DNA of 64,000 nucleotides from Caulobacter sp. (GCA_030678995.1 JAUXTQ010000027.1:1-64000), one strand, 5' to 3'; shown: positions 22,453 through 31,736, numbered from the stretch's first letter. Notes: generated by a model not told the origin, from the letters alone. Translations and numbers: made by a program.

Positions 22453-23652
22453 GTGCGGGTCGGGGTGGTCGGGTGCGGGATCGGCGGCATGGGCGCGGCC
22501 CTGGCGCTGGCCCGGCACGGCCATGAGGTCACCCTGCTTGAGGCCTTCGACGCGCCCCGCCCGCTGGGCTCGGGCCTGCTGTTGCAGCCGACCGGCCTGA
22601 AGGCTCTGGCCACACTGGGGCTGGAAGAGTCCATCCGGGCCCATGGCGCGCCGATCCACCGGCTGGACGGCCGCGACCTGTCCGGCCGCAAGGTGCTAGA
22701 CGTGGACTATGCCGACTGGCGCAAGGGCGGCCACGGCATCGGCATCCATCGCGGGGTGCTGTTCGGCTCGCTCCATAACGCCCTGGCGCCCGCGGGGGTG
22801 ACCCTGGTCACCGGGGCGCGGATCGTGCGCGTCGAGGACCGCCGCCGGCCGGTGCTGCACGACGCCGCCGGACGCGCCCACGGCCCCTTCGACCTGGCGG
22901 TGATCGCCGACGGCTCTGCCTCCAGCCTGAGACCGCTCCTCAAGCCCCGCTCGCGGGCGTGGCCCTATCCCTGGGGGGCGGTCTGGGCCAATGCGCCGGA
23001 TCCGGAGGATGCCTGGGCGGGGGCTCTGCGGCAGGTCTACGACCGGGCCGAGGTGATGGTCGGGGTGTTGCCGGTCGGCCATGGGCCGGGTGGCGAGGGC
23101 GAGCGGCTGGTCAGCCTGTTCTGGTCCTTGCCGACGGCGGACTTCGACGCCTTCCAGGCCGGCGACTTCGGCGCCTGGAAGGCGCGGGTGCGCGGGATCT
23201 GGCCGGCGGTCGCGCCGCTGCTGGAGAGTCTTTCCGGCCCGGACGACATGGCCCGCGCCGTCTATCGCGACGTCTGGGTCGGCCGCTGGACCGCCGGGGC
23301 GACCGTGCTGATCGGCGACGCCGCCCACGGCACCAGCCCCCAGCTTGGCCAAGGGGCGAACCTGGCCCTGGTCGACGGCGTGGAGCTGGGTGAGCGGTTC
23401 GCCGCGCCGGTCACGTCGGTGACCGTCGCTGTGGGCGCCTATGAGGCCAGCCGCCGGCGGCATGTGATGCTCTACCAGTTCGTGTCCTGGGCCATGACGC
23501 CGCTGTTCCAGTCGCATGGCGGCTTCTGGGCGAGCGTACGGCGCTGGCTGTTCACCCCCCTGTCGCGGGCGCCGGGCATCCGCCAGTTCGGGGCGGCGGT
23601 GCTGACCGGAACCGCGCGCCTGGGCCGCTGGCCGGACGCGACGCGGCCGTGA
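22453..23652 (+). CDS. FAD-dependent monooxygenase
   Basis: GCGIGGMGAALALARHGHEVTLLE; VLIGDAAHGTSPQLGQGANLAL. Confidence 0.93.
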   Translation: MRVGVVGCGIGGMGAALALARHGHEVTLLEAFDAPRPLGSGLLLQPTGLKALATLGLEESIRAHGAPIHRLDGRDLSGRKVLDVDYADWRKGGHGIGIHRGVLFGSLHNALAPAGVTLVTGARIVRVEDRRRPVLHDAAGRAHGPFDLAVIADGSASSLRPLLKPRSRAWPYPWGAVWANAPDPEDAWAGALRQVYDRAEVMVGVLPVGHGPGGEGERLVSLFWSLPTADFDAFQAGDFGAWKARVRGIWPAVAPLLESLSGPDDMARAVYRDVWVGRWTAGATVLIGDAAHGTSPQLGQGANLALVDGVELGERFAAPVTSVTVAVGAYEASRRRHVMLYQFVSWAMTPLFQSHGGFWASVRRWLFTPLSRAPGIRQFGAAVLTGTARLGRWPDATRP

Positions 23653-24089
23653 CCGACGTCTTCGATCCGGTCAAGCGCGCCTCCGTCATGCGGCGGGTGA
23701 AGAGCCGGGACACCGGGCCGGAGAAGACCGTCCGCCGGCTGCTGACCAGCCTTGGCGTCCGCTACCGCCTGCACCGCAAGGACCTGCCGGGCAAACCCGA
23801 CATCGTCATGGCCGGCCGGCGACTGGCGATCTTCGTTCATGGCTGCTTCTGGCACGGCCACGACTGCGCCCGCGGCGCGCGGGTGCCGCAGCAGAACCGC
23901 GACTACTGGCTGGCCAAGGTCGGCCGCAACCGCGACCGGGATGCTGCGAACCGGGCAGCGCTGGAGGCCGCCGGCTGGCGGGTCGAGGCCGTCTGGGAGT
24001 GCGAGCTGAAGGACGAGCCGGCGCTGCTGGAGCGCCTGGCGGGGATGCTGGCAAATCAGGGGACAGCTTACTCATTTCCATCCGTGTGA
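23649..24089 (+). CDS. vsr: very short patch repair endonuclease (Vsr); C-terminus encoded by REP-like repeat
   Basis: RRVKSRDTGPEKTVRRLLTSLGVRYRLHRKDLPGKPDIVMAGRRLAIFVHGCFWHGHDC; GTGA overlap with preceding gene. Confidence 0.93.
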   Translation: MTDVFDPVKRASVMRRVKSRDTGPEKTVRRLLTSLGVRYRLHRKDLPGKPDIVMAGRRLAIFVHGCFWHGHDCARGARVPQQNRDYWLAKVGRNRDRDAANRAALEAAGWRVEAVWECELKDEPALLERLAGMLANQGTAYSFPSV

Positions 24090-24132
24090 GTGGAAGCCGT
24101 CGGGAAATGAGTAAGCTGTCCCCTGATTTGCC
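24050..24132. repeat. perfect 30-bp inverted repeat with 23-bp loop (REP-like)
   Basis: GGCAAATCAGGGGACAGCTTACTCATTTCC...GGAAATGAGTAAGCTGTCCCCTGATTTGCC. Confidence 0.92.
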
Positions 24133-24134
24133 CG

Positions 24135-25859
24135 TCAGGCCGCCTTGCGGGCCGCCTCGGCGTCGATGAGGGCTGCTTCGAGGGCCGCGTAGAGTTGGGC
24201 CGGTTCGATGGGCTTGGCCACATGGCCGGTCATGCCGGCGGCGCGGCAGGCTTCCCAGTCGCGCTCGGTGGCCGAGGCGGTGATGGCGATCACCGGCACA
24301 TGCTGGTTGGGACCGGCCCGGGCGCGCAGGCGGCGGGTCGCCTCGCGACCGTCCATGTCAGGCATGTAGACGTCCATCAGCACCACGTCGAAGGGCTCGG
24401 CCGCCAGGCGCTCAAGCCCTTCCTCGGCAGACGCGGCGGTCTGCGGCGCGATGCCCAGCGGCGCCAGGACCAGGCTGATGGCCTGGCGGTTGACGGCGTG
24501 GTCGTCGATGACCAGCACCCGCGCCTCGACCGCGGCGGGGGCCCGGGCTTCGGCCGGCGCCTCGGCGCGCGGCAGGACCAGGCTGAGGGTGAAGACCGCG
24601 CCCTCGCCCGGCGCGCTGGAGGCGACCAGGTCGCCGCCCATCAAGCGGGCCAGCTCGCGGCTGATGGCCAGGCCAAGGCCCGTGCCGCCATGCTTGCGCG
24701 CCGTCTCGGCCTCGAGCTGCTCGAAGGGGGTGAACAGGCGCGCCACCTTTTCGGGGGTCATGCCCGGCCCGGTGTCGGCCACGGCGATGGAGACGGACTC
24801 CAGGCCTTCGCCGGCGCCGGCCGTTGACAGGCGCAGGGTGATCGATCCCTCGGCGGTGAACTTGATGGCGTTGGAGATCAGGTTGTTGAGCACCTGGCGC
24901 AGCCGGTTGGCGTCGCCCTCCACCCACTTGGGCAGGCAGTGGGCGCCTTCGACCCGCAGGCGCAGGCTCTTCTGACGCGCCTCGGGCCGCCACATGCGGA
25001 TGGCCTCGTTGACCACCGCGCGCAGTTCGAACGGCGCGCTCTCGACCTCCATCCGACCGACCTCGATCTTCGACAGGTCCAGCAGATCGTCGAGCAGGCC
25101 GCGCATCATCTGCCCGGCGCCCTTGATCAGGCGCGCCTGGGCGCGGCCCTGGCCCGGGGTGGTGCGTTCCAGCTCGGCGGCTCCAGCGAGAATGGCGCTG
25201 ATCGGGGGGCGCAATTCATGACTGATGACGGCCAGATAGGCCGACTTGGCCTCGACGGCGGCCTCGGCCTCGGCCTGCCGGCGGACGGATTCGGCGTCCG
25301 CCCGGTCCTGGGCGCGACGGGCTTCCTCGGTGCTGATCCAGGCGCCGATGATGTTGAGCATGACCAGCCCGACGGCGATCATCATCGTGGTCAGCAGCGG
25401 ACCGGCGACGTGACCGTAGTCCAGCATCGGCATGACCAGCAGGTACAGGCCATAGGGCGTCGCGGTGGCGGCGAAGGCGATGCGCGAGCCGCGGCTGAGC
25501 GCGATCAGGTTGATCATGGCGCTGGCGACGATGGCCACGCCGAGCGCCGGTCCATAGCCGGGCACGCCGATCCACAGGGCGACGGCGAGGCCGCCGAACA
25601 CCAGGGCCCCGGGGAAGAACAGGACGACGGCGATGTTGGCCGCTTCGGCGGGGCTTTCCGGCGGCTTGCGCAGCAGCCGGGGCGCGGCCCAGACTTCCAG
25701 CAACTGGCTGCCGATGTAGGCCGCCGACCAGAACCAGGTGGCCCACCATCCGAGGCCGAAATGCATCACGGCGCCGATGATCAGGGCCGTCAGCAGGCGG
25801 AGGTTCACGTGGCGCGCGCGGGCGTGCGCGGAGGCCGCGATTCCAAACCTGTCCTTCAT
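24135..25859 (-). CDS. hybrid sensor histidine kinase / response regulator
   Basis: LAVISHELRPPISAILA H-box, NLISNAIKFTAEG, GTGLGLAISRELARLMGG; receiver domain VLMDVYMPDMDGRE. Confidence 0.94.
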   Translation of the reverse strand: MKDRFGIAASAHARARHVNLRLLTALIIGAVMHFGLGWWATWFWSAAYIGSQLLEVWAAPRLLRKPPESPAEAANIAVVLFFPGALVFGGLAVALWIGVPGYGPALGVAIVASAMINLIALSRGSRIAFAATATPYGLYLLVMPMLDYGHVAGPLLTTMMIAVGLVMLNIIGAWISTEEARRAQDRADAESVRRQAEAEAAVEAKSAYLAVISHELRPPISAILAGAAELERTTPGQGRAQARLIKGAGQMMRGLLDDLLDLSKIEVGRMEVESAPFELRAVVNEAIRMWRPEARQKSLRLRVEGAHCLPKWVEGDANRLRQVLNNLISNAIKFTAEGSITLRLSTAGAGEGLESVSIAVADTGPGMTPEKVARLFTPFEQLEAETARKHGGTGLGLAISRELARLMGGDLVASSAPGEGAVFTLSLVLPRAEAPAEARAPAAVEARVLVIDDHAVNRQAISLVLAPLGIAPQTAASAEEGLERLAAEPFDVVLMDVYMPDMDGREATRRLRARAGPNQHVPVIAITASATERDWEACRAAGMTGHVAKPIEPAQLYAALEAALIDAEAARKAA

Positions 25860-25981
25860 GTCCCTGCCGTTCGTCACGCCGATTTCCCCCGGTCTTCAGG
25901 ACACCATGCGGGTGGTCTCCCTAAGACTCAGTGAAAGAACGACGGTTTTCGAGATGGTTAACGGGGTGTTGACCCCCCGGC

Positions 25982-26452
25982 TCAGAGCGCCGGGGGCGGC
26001 TCCACGACCACGTCCGTCTTCACCGAACTGGCGATGAAGCAGTCCTCGTGGGCCGCGTGATGCAGGGCGTCCAGCTGCGCCGCGTCCGGCGCCGGTCCCT
26101 GGAAGGTGATGTCCGGGCGCAGGGTGACCCTGGTCAGGGCGATCTTGCCCTCCGCGGTCTTGCGCATAACGCCCTCGGCCTGGTCGCGGTAGGCGGTTAC
26201 CACCCAGCCGGCCTCGCGGGCTTTGTGCAGGAAGGTCAGCATGTGGCAGTTGGAGAGGGCCGCCACCAGCATCTCCTCCGGATCCACCGCCGCCTCCACT
26301 GACCAGGGCAGGGGCACCACACTGGGCGAGGCCGAGCCTGGGATGGTGATCCCGCCGTCGAAGGCGACGGTGTGGCCACGGCTGTAGCGACCGGCGACAA
26401 AATCTTCGCCGGGCTTTAGCGACCAGTCGATGGTGGCGGTGTAGGCGGCCAT
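25982..26452 (-). CDS. OsmC family peroxiredoxin-like protein
   Basis: VDPEEMLVAALSNCHMLTFLHKAREAGWVV, DCFIASSVKTDVVV. Confidence 0.9.
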   Translation of the reverse strand: MAAYTATIDWSLKPGEDFVAGRYSRGHTVAFDGGITIPGSASPSVVPLPWSVEAAVDPEEMLVAALSNCHMLTFLHKAREAGWVVTAYRDQAEGVMRKTAEGKIALTRVTLRPDITFQGPAPDAAQLDALHHAAHEDCFIASSVKTDVVVEPPPAL

Positions 26453-26456
26453 CGGA

Positions 26457-26849
26457 TCAGGCCGTGGGAGGCTTGGCGGGCGTCCGCCGCACCAGCAGCC
26501 ACTTCAGGTTTGCCGCCGCGCAAATGCCGAGAACACCTGCCGGCAATAGAGAGATAAACCCGGTCCCGATCTCCTCACCCCCCTGCATGAAGGCGCGGAT
26601 CGAAAAGGCGGTGAAGGCCAGCGCACCTGCACCGTAGACGAGCAGCATGGCGGCCTGGAATGCGCCCGACCGCCCGTTCACCTCAGCGTTGCGTTTGATC
26701 AGCATGGTAATCTGTTCGACCTGCGCCTCGTGCCGGTTCTTACACGCCAGGCTGTCGTCTGTTTCCGTGGCGCACGCCGGGCAGAGCCCGCGCGAGCACA
26801 GCTTGCACAGGCCGATGGCCTCGGCGTCTTGATGGTAGAAGCAGCGCAT
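26457..26849 (-). CDS. B-box-like zinc-binding membrane protein
   Basis: MRCFYHQDAEAIGLCKLCSRGLCPACATETDDSLACKNRH plus two TM segments. Confidence 0.75.
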   Translation of the reverse strand: MRCFYHQDAEAIGLCKLCSRGLCPACATETDDSLACKNRHEAQVEQITMLIKRNAEVNGRSGAFQAAMLLVYGAGALAFTAFSIRAFMQGGEEIGTGFISLLPAGVLGICAAANLKWLLVRRTPAKPPTA

Positions 26850-27229
26850 CAGCCCTCGCGTGGAAAACAGGCTGCTTCCAGCTTGGCCCCATCCGGGTCG
26901 AGGATGAAAGCCCCGACGTAGATCGTCATGGCCGCCTGGCGCGGACCGGGCGCGCCGGCGTCCGATCCGCCGTTGGCCAGGGCTGCCGCATGGAACGCCC
27001 GCACCGCTTCGTCGCTGGAGGCCCGCAGGCAGACATGGTGGCCGGTGTCGGCGTCGGCGCGGGCCATGCCCGGGCGATGGTTGAGCCAGACCTCCGGATA
27101 GCGCTTGCCAAACCCGACGGTCCCCGGCCGCTCCACCAGCCGGCTGTAGCCCAGCGGCGCTAGCAGGGCCTCGTAGAAGGCGGCGCTCCTCGCCAGGTCG
27201 CTGACGGCGATGGAGAGGTGGTCGATCAT
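26849..27229 (-). CDS. VOC (glyoxalase-like) family protein
   Basis: MIDHLSIAVSDLARSAAFYEALLAPLGYS. Confidence 0.93.
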   Translation of the reverse strand: MIDHLSIAVSDLARSAAFYEALLAPLGYSRLVERPGTVGFGKRYPEVWLNHRPGMARADADTGHHVCLRASSDEAVRAFHAAALANGGSDAGAPGPRQAAMTIYVGAFILDPDGAKLEAACFPREG

Positions 27230-27320
27230 TTGAGAAAATCTCCGGAATCAGCAGCCCGAACTCAAACGAACTCACATCGATCTCAAGGGATTTCTCGCAC
27301 GGGATCTCCGGTCAAAGCTC

Positions 27321-28484
27321 TCACAGCGTCCGGGCGATCAGCACCTTCATGATCTCGTTCGTGCCGCCGTAGATCCGCTGCACCCGGCTGTCGCGGTACA
27401 TGCGGGCGATAGGGTATTCGGACATGTAGCCGAAGCCGCCGTAGAGCTGCAGACAGCGGTCGACGATCTTGTTCTCCAGGTCGGTCAGCCAGTACTTGGC
27501 CATCGAGGCCGTCGCGGCGTCCAGCTTCCCCTTCAGGTGCTGCTCGATGCAGTGGTCGACGAAGACCCGGGCCACCGTCGCTTCCGTCTTGCACTCGGCC
27601 AGCACGAACTGGGTGTTCTGGAAATCGATGACCTTCTTGCCGAAGGCGCCCCGCTGCTTGACGTAGTCGATGGTCAGGGCCAGGGCGCGCTCGATCGTGG
27701 CGATGGCCTGGACGGCGATGTTCAGCCGCTCCTGCGGCAGCTGGCCCATCAGCTGGAAGAAGCCCTGGCCTTCGCCCTCGCCCAGCAGGTTGGCCGTGGG
27801 CACCCGCACGTCGTTGAAGAACAGCTCGGAGGTGTCGGCCGCCTCCATGCCCAGCTTGTCGAGGTTGCGGCCGCGTTCGAAGCCCGGCGCGTTGTCGGTC
27901 TCGACCACCAGCAGCGAAGTTCCCCGCGCGCCCTGGCTCGGGTCGGTCTTGCAGACCACGATGATCAGGTTGGCCGTCTGGCCGTTGGTGATGAAGGTCT
28001 TCGAGCCGTTGATGACGTATTCGTTGCCGTCCAGCCGGGCGGTCGTCTTGATGCCCTGCAGGTCGGACCCCGCGCCCGGCTCGGTCATGGCGATGGCGCT
28101 GACCAGCTCGCAGGTCGCCATTTTCGGCAGCCAGCGCTGCTTCTGCTCCTCGGTTCCGCACAGCAGGATGTAGGGGGCGACGATGGCGTTGTGCAGCGAC
28201 AGGCCGAACCCATCGACGCCCTTGGCGCCCAGCTGCTCCATGAGCACGACCTCATGACGGTAGTCGCCGCCCATGCCGCCGTATTCCTCGGGGATCGACA
28301 GGCAGGCCAGGCCCGCCTGCGCGGACTCGGTCCAGAAGGCGCGCTCGACCACCCCGGCCTCACGCCATCTGGCGACGCGGGATTCGGGCGCCTTCTCCTC
28401 GAAGAACCGGCCGACCGAGTCGTTGAAAATGACGATCTCCTCCTCGGCCAGCGAGGGGGTCCGGTCGAGGTTCAGCACCCCCAT
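27321..28484 (-). CDS. acyl-CoA dehydrogenase
   Basis: AIAMTEPGAGSDLQGIKT, YGGFGYMSEYPIARMYRDSRVQRIYGGTNEIMK; start 28484 abuts upstream gene's stop. Confidence 0.95.
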   Translation of the reverse strand: MGVLNLDRTPSLAEEEIVIFNDSVGRFFEEKAPESRVARWREAGVVERAFWTESAQAGLACLSIPEEYGGMGGDYRHEVVLMEQLGAKGVDGFGLSLHNAIVAPYILLCGTEEQKQRWLPKMATCELVSAIAMTEPGAGSDLQGIKTTARLDGNEYVINGSKTFITNGQTANLIIVVCKTDPSQGARGTSLLVVETDNAPGFERGRNLDKLGMEAADTSELFFNDVRVPTANLLGEGEGQGFFQLMGQLPQERLNIAVQAIATIERALALTIDYVKQRGAFGKKVIDFQNTQFVLAECKTEATVARVFVDHCIEQHLKGKLDAATASMAKYWLTDLENKIVDRCLQLYGGFGYMSEYPIARMYRDSRVQRIYGGTNEIMKVLIARTL

Positions 28485-30274
28485 CAGAAGGCCTCCGCGG
28501 GCATGGCCATCAGGGTCGCCGAGCCGGCTTTCAGCTTGGTCAGGTGCGCGCCGGCGTCGGGCAGGATTCGCTCGAGGAAGTACTGACCCACGGCGACCTT
28601 GCCGGCGTAGAAGGGATCGGTGTCGCCGGCGGCAATCTTTGCCAGCGAGACCTTGGCCATCAACGCCCACATGTAGGCCAGGCCCGTGATGCCGAAGAGG
28701 TGCATGTAGTCGGTCGATGCGGCGCCGGCGTTGTCCGGGTTGGCCAGCCCGTTCTGCATCAACCACATGGTGCCGTCCTGAAGCTGCGCCTTGGCCGCCG
28801 CCAGTCCGTCCAGGAAGGGCTTGAGCGTCTCGTCGTCGGCGTTCTCCTCGATGAAACCGTCGATCTCGGCGAAGAAGCTCATCACCGCCCGGCCGCCATT
28901 GGCCGCCAGCTTGCGGCCGACCAGGTCGAGCGCCTGGACGCCGTTGGTGCCCTCGTAGATCAGGGCGATGCGGCAGTCGCGCAGGTACTGGCTCGCCGGG
29001 AAATGCTCGGTGAAGCCGCTGCCGCCGTGCACCTGCATGCCGTCGACGCAGGCCTTGAAGCCCTTGTCGGTCAGGTAGCCTTTAAGCACCGGGGTCAGAA
29101 GGCCCATGTAGTCGGCGCCCTTCTGGCGCACAGCCTCATCCGGGTGGCCGTGGCTGAGGTCGCCATGCAGGGCGGTCCAGAACAGGAAGGCCCGGCCGCC
29201 CTCGATGACCGCGCGGCTGTCGAGCAGCATGCGGCGCACGTCCGGGTGAACGATGATCGGGTCCGCCGGGCCGTCGGCGTTCTTCGGGCCGGTCAGGGAG
29301 CGGCCCTGCAGGCGGTCCAGCGCGAAATCCCTGGCGGCCTGGTAGGCGGCCTCGCCCTGGGCCACGCCCTGCAGGCCCACGCCGATGCGCGCCTCGTTCA
29401 TCATCACGAACATGATGCGCAGGCCGCTGTTTTCCTCGCCGATCAGCCAGCCCTTGGCGTCCTCGTACTGCATCACGCAGGTTGCGTTGCCGTGGATGCC
29501 CATCTTCTCTTCGAGGCCGACGCATTTGGCGCCCTCGTTGCGCGGTCCGACCGAACCGTCCGGGTTGGGCAGGTGCTTGGGCACGATGAACAGGCTGATG
29601 CCCTTGACCCCGGCGGGCGCGCCCTCGATGCGGGCCAGCACCAGGTGGACGATGTTGTCCGCCATGTCGTGCTCGCCGGCGCTGATCCAGATCTTCTGGC
29701 CGCTGATGCGATAGCTGCCGTCAGCCTCGGGAACCGCCTTGGTGCGCAGAAGGCCCAGGTCCGTGCCGCACTGCGGCTCGGTCAGGTTCATGGTGCCGGT
29801 CCATTCGCCGGAGACCATCTTGGGCAGATAGGTCTCCTTCTGCTCGTCGGTGCCGCCGGTGTGGATCGCCGAATAGGCCCCGTGCGCCAGGCCCGGGTAC
29901 ATCGAGAAGGCCATGTTGGCCGAGCTCGACATCTCGCTGAATGACAGGTTCACGACGTGCGGCAGGCCCTGGCCGCCATAGGCGGGATCGGAGCCGAGGC
30001 CCGTCCAGCCGCCCGCGCACAGCATTTTGTAGGCTTCCTTGAACCCGTCCGGAGTCTTCACCGTGAAGTCGGGGCTCCACTGGCAGCCCTGCTTGTCGCC
30101 CACGCTGTTGAGGGGCGCGAGGACCTCGCCGGTGAACTTCGCCGCCTCCACGATGATCTGCTCGACCACGTCCATGGAGGCGTCGGCGAAGGCTGGCAGG
30201 TTGGAATAGCGATCGATCTCCAGCACGTCGCGCAGGAGGAACACGTGGTCGCGGGCCGGCGGCTGATAGGCCAT
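28484..30274 (-). CDS. acyl-CoA dehydrogenase (long, C-terminally extended type)
   Basis: TEPQCGTDLGLLRTKA, QVHGGSGFTEHFPASQYLRDCRIALIYEGTNGVQALDLVGRK. Confidence 0.95.
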   Translation of the reverse strand: MAYQPPARDHVFLLRDVLEIDRYSNLPAFADASMDVVEQIIVEAAKFTGEVLAPLNSVGDKQGCQWSPDFTVKTPDGFKEAYKMLCAGGWTGLGSDPAYGGQGLPHVVNLSFSEMSSSANMAFSMYPGLAHGAYSAIHTGGTDEQKETYLPKMVSGEWTGTMNLTEPQCGTDLGLLRTKAVPEADGSYRISGQKIWISAGEHDMADNIVHLVLARIEGAPAGVKGISLFIVPKHLPNPDGSVGPRNEGAKCVGLEEKMGIHGNATCVMQYEDAKGWLIGEENSGLRIMFVMMNEARIGVGLQGVAQGEAAYQAARDFALDRLQGRSLTGPKNADGPADPIIVHPDVRRMLLDSRAVIEGGRAFLFWTALHGDLSHGHPDEAVRQKGADYMGLLTPVLKGYLTDKGFKACVDGMQVHGGSGFTEHFPASQYLRDCRIALIYEGTNGVQALDLVGRKLAANGGRAVMSFFAEIDGFIEENADDETLKPFLDGLAAAKAQLQDGTMWLMQNGLANPDNAGAASTDYMHLFGITGLAYMWALMAKVSLAKIAAGDTDPFYAGKVAVGQYFLERILPDAGAHLTKLKAGSATLMAMPAEAF

Positions 30275-30317
30275 GGGCGCTCCGTTGGATCGGGGTTCTT
30301 GTTGTTGCGGGCCGGGC

Positions 30318-30800
30318 CTACTTGGCCCCGGCCAGCTCCTGATGGCCGTCGAGACGGGCGCGCAGCATCTGGTCGTAGTCCGCCGCCTTGGGAAGCAGGT
30401 CCGGACGCTTGGCGGCCAGGTGTTTTTCGAGGCGCTCGCAGGCTGCCCTGAGCTCGTTGATGGCGCCCTCGATGTCCTCGCGCTGTTGCTCGAGGTCGAC
30501 GATCTTTTCGCGGAATTTCTTCAGCGAATGGGCATTCTGGGTCATCGCCTCGTCGTGCTCGCCGTAGAGCTCGAGGATTTCCCGGATTTCCTGCAGGGAC
30601 AGACCCACCCGCTTGCCGCGGAGGATCAGGATCAGCCGGGCGCGGTCCTTGTAGGAATAGACGCGGTTCATGCCGTCCCGGGCGGGGGTCAGCAGGCCCT
30701 TGTCCTCATAGAAGCGCAGCGCGCGGGGCGTGGCTTTAAACTCGGTGCAGAGCTGGCGGATGGTGAAGGTCCGCTCAGGGCGACGCAGTTCGGATGGCAT
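30318..30800 (-). CDS. MerR family transcriptional regulator (LiuR-like)
   Basis: FTIRQLCTEFKATPRALRFYEDKGLLTPARDGMNRVYSYKDRARLILILRGKR. Confidence 0.9.
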   Translation of the reverse strand: MPSELRRPERTFTIRQLCTEFKATPRALRFYEDKGLLTPARDGMNRVYSYKDRARLILILRGKRVGLSLQEIREILELYGEHDEAMTQNAHSLKKFREKIVDLEQQREDIEGAINELRAACERLEKHLAAKRPDLLPKAADYDQMLRARLDGHQELAGAK

Positions 30801-30848
30801 TTTTTCCTCCCGTGCCTCCGTTGTATGTCGTCGAGGGATATATGCCCC

Positions 30849-30862
30849 TTACGTTAACGTCA
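30849..30862. promoter_or_regulatory. candidate MerR/LiuR-type operator TTACGTTAACGTCA
   Basis: Perfect 10-bp palindrome ACGTTAACGT (30851-30860), upstream of the merR gene. Confidence 0.55.
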
Positions 30863-30961
30863 ACAGTCGCATTTTCGTGATGTTTACCATAGATTGTAAT
30901 CTTGCTTGCAGTCGCTCGATATGGTCCAGTCCCGCCGGCTGGAGAAATCGGGGGATCTGCA

Positions 30962-31288
30962 ATGGACAAGGCACGGGTTGCGTCGGCGGTCGCGGAGGAT
31001 CTGTTCGCCACCGAAACAGCGGTCGAGGACGCGCTCGCCCGGGCCGTGCTGCTGATGCGGCGGATGATGGATGCCCGGCGGGCGCTCGGCTTGTCGCCCG
31101 CTGTCGGCGACCCGGCCCTGCGGCGGGTTTCGGCGGCGGTCACCGCCCTGGGCGAGGCCCAGCGCGAGATCGTCCGGACTCATGACGAGCTGGAACGGGT
31201 GCGCCAGGACGTGGGCCTGCGAGGCATCGGCTTTGGGGCCCTGCTGAAGCCCCAGGCCGGCGCCGTGGAAGACCAGCCCGCGGACTGA
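30962..31288 (+). CDS. hypothetical protein (108 aa, predicted helical)
   Basis: ATG start after GGGGATCTGCA; MDKARVASAVAEDLFATETAVEDALARA. Confidence 0.7.
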   Translation: MDKARVASAVAEDLFATETAVEDALARAVLLMRRMMDARRALGLSPAVGDPALRRVSAAVTALGEAQREIVRTHDELERVRQDVGLRGIGFGALLKPQAGAVEDQPAD

Positions 31289-31294
31289 CCGGCC

Positions 31295-31699
31295 TTGCTG
31301 CTGGCCGCCTTCGCCCTGCTTCTGACGGTCGCGGCGGTCGGCGCCGTGGCGCGCGGCGGCGTTGTGGAGCGGCGCGGAGCAACCCTGTTCGCCCTGGCCT
31401 GGGCTGTCTCCCTCGGCGCGCAGGCGCTGTCGGGCGAGACGTCGCCGGGGCCGTGGCTGCCAGCGATTGACGCGGCGGTGCTGATCGCCCTGGGCCGGCT
31501 CGCCTGGCGCTCGATCCGGCCCTGGCCGGTCTATGCCTGCGGCTTCCAGCTGCTGACCGTGGCCGGGGATATCGCCAAGTGGGTCGAGACCGGTCTGGAC
31601 GTGCGGCTGCACCTGACTTTCCTGGCGGCAACGAGCTTCGGCGCGGTTGGCGTGCTGGCGATGGGAGCCTGGTTCCCGCCTCGGACGCAACAGAAATGA
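31295..31699 (+). CDS. hypothetical membrane protein
   Basis: 134 aa, several hydrophobic segments; TTG start. Confidence 0.65.
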   Translation: MLLAAFALLLTVAAVGAVARGGVVERRGATLFALAWAVSLGAQALSGETSPGPWLPAIDAAVLIALGRLAWRSIRPWPVYACGFQLLTVAGDIAKWVETGLDVRLHLTFLAATSFGAVGVLAMGAWFPPRTQQK

Positions 31700-31736
31700 G
31701 TATACTTTCCTATCAATGAGGATTATTTTCCTTTCA
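31696..31736. promoter_or_regulatory. tandem ~20-bp direct repeat upstream of S24/HTH regulator
   Basis: ATGAGTATACTTTCCTATCA / ATGAGGATTATTTTCCTTTCA immediately before the ATG at 31739. Confidence 0.6.

Noticed and set aside
20122-22659. 845-aa ORF in the methyltransferase frame
   Set aside because: The N-terminal half is antisense to cysK and the intergenic region; true start is at 21279 next to motif I.
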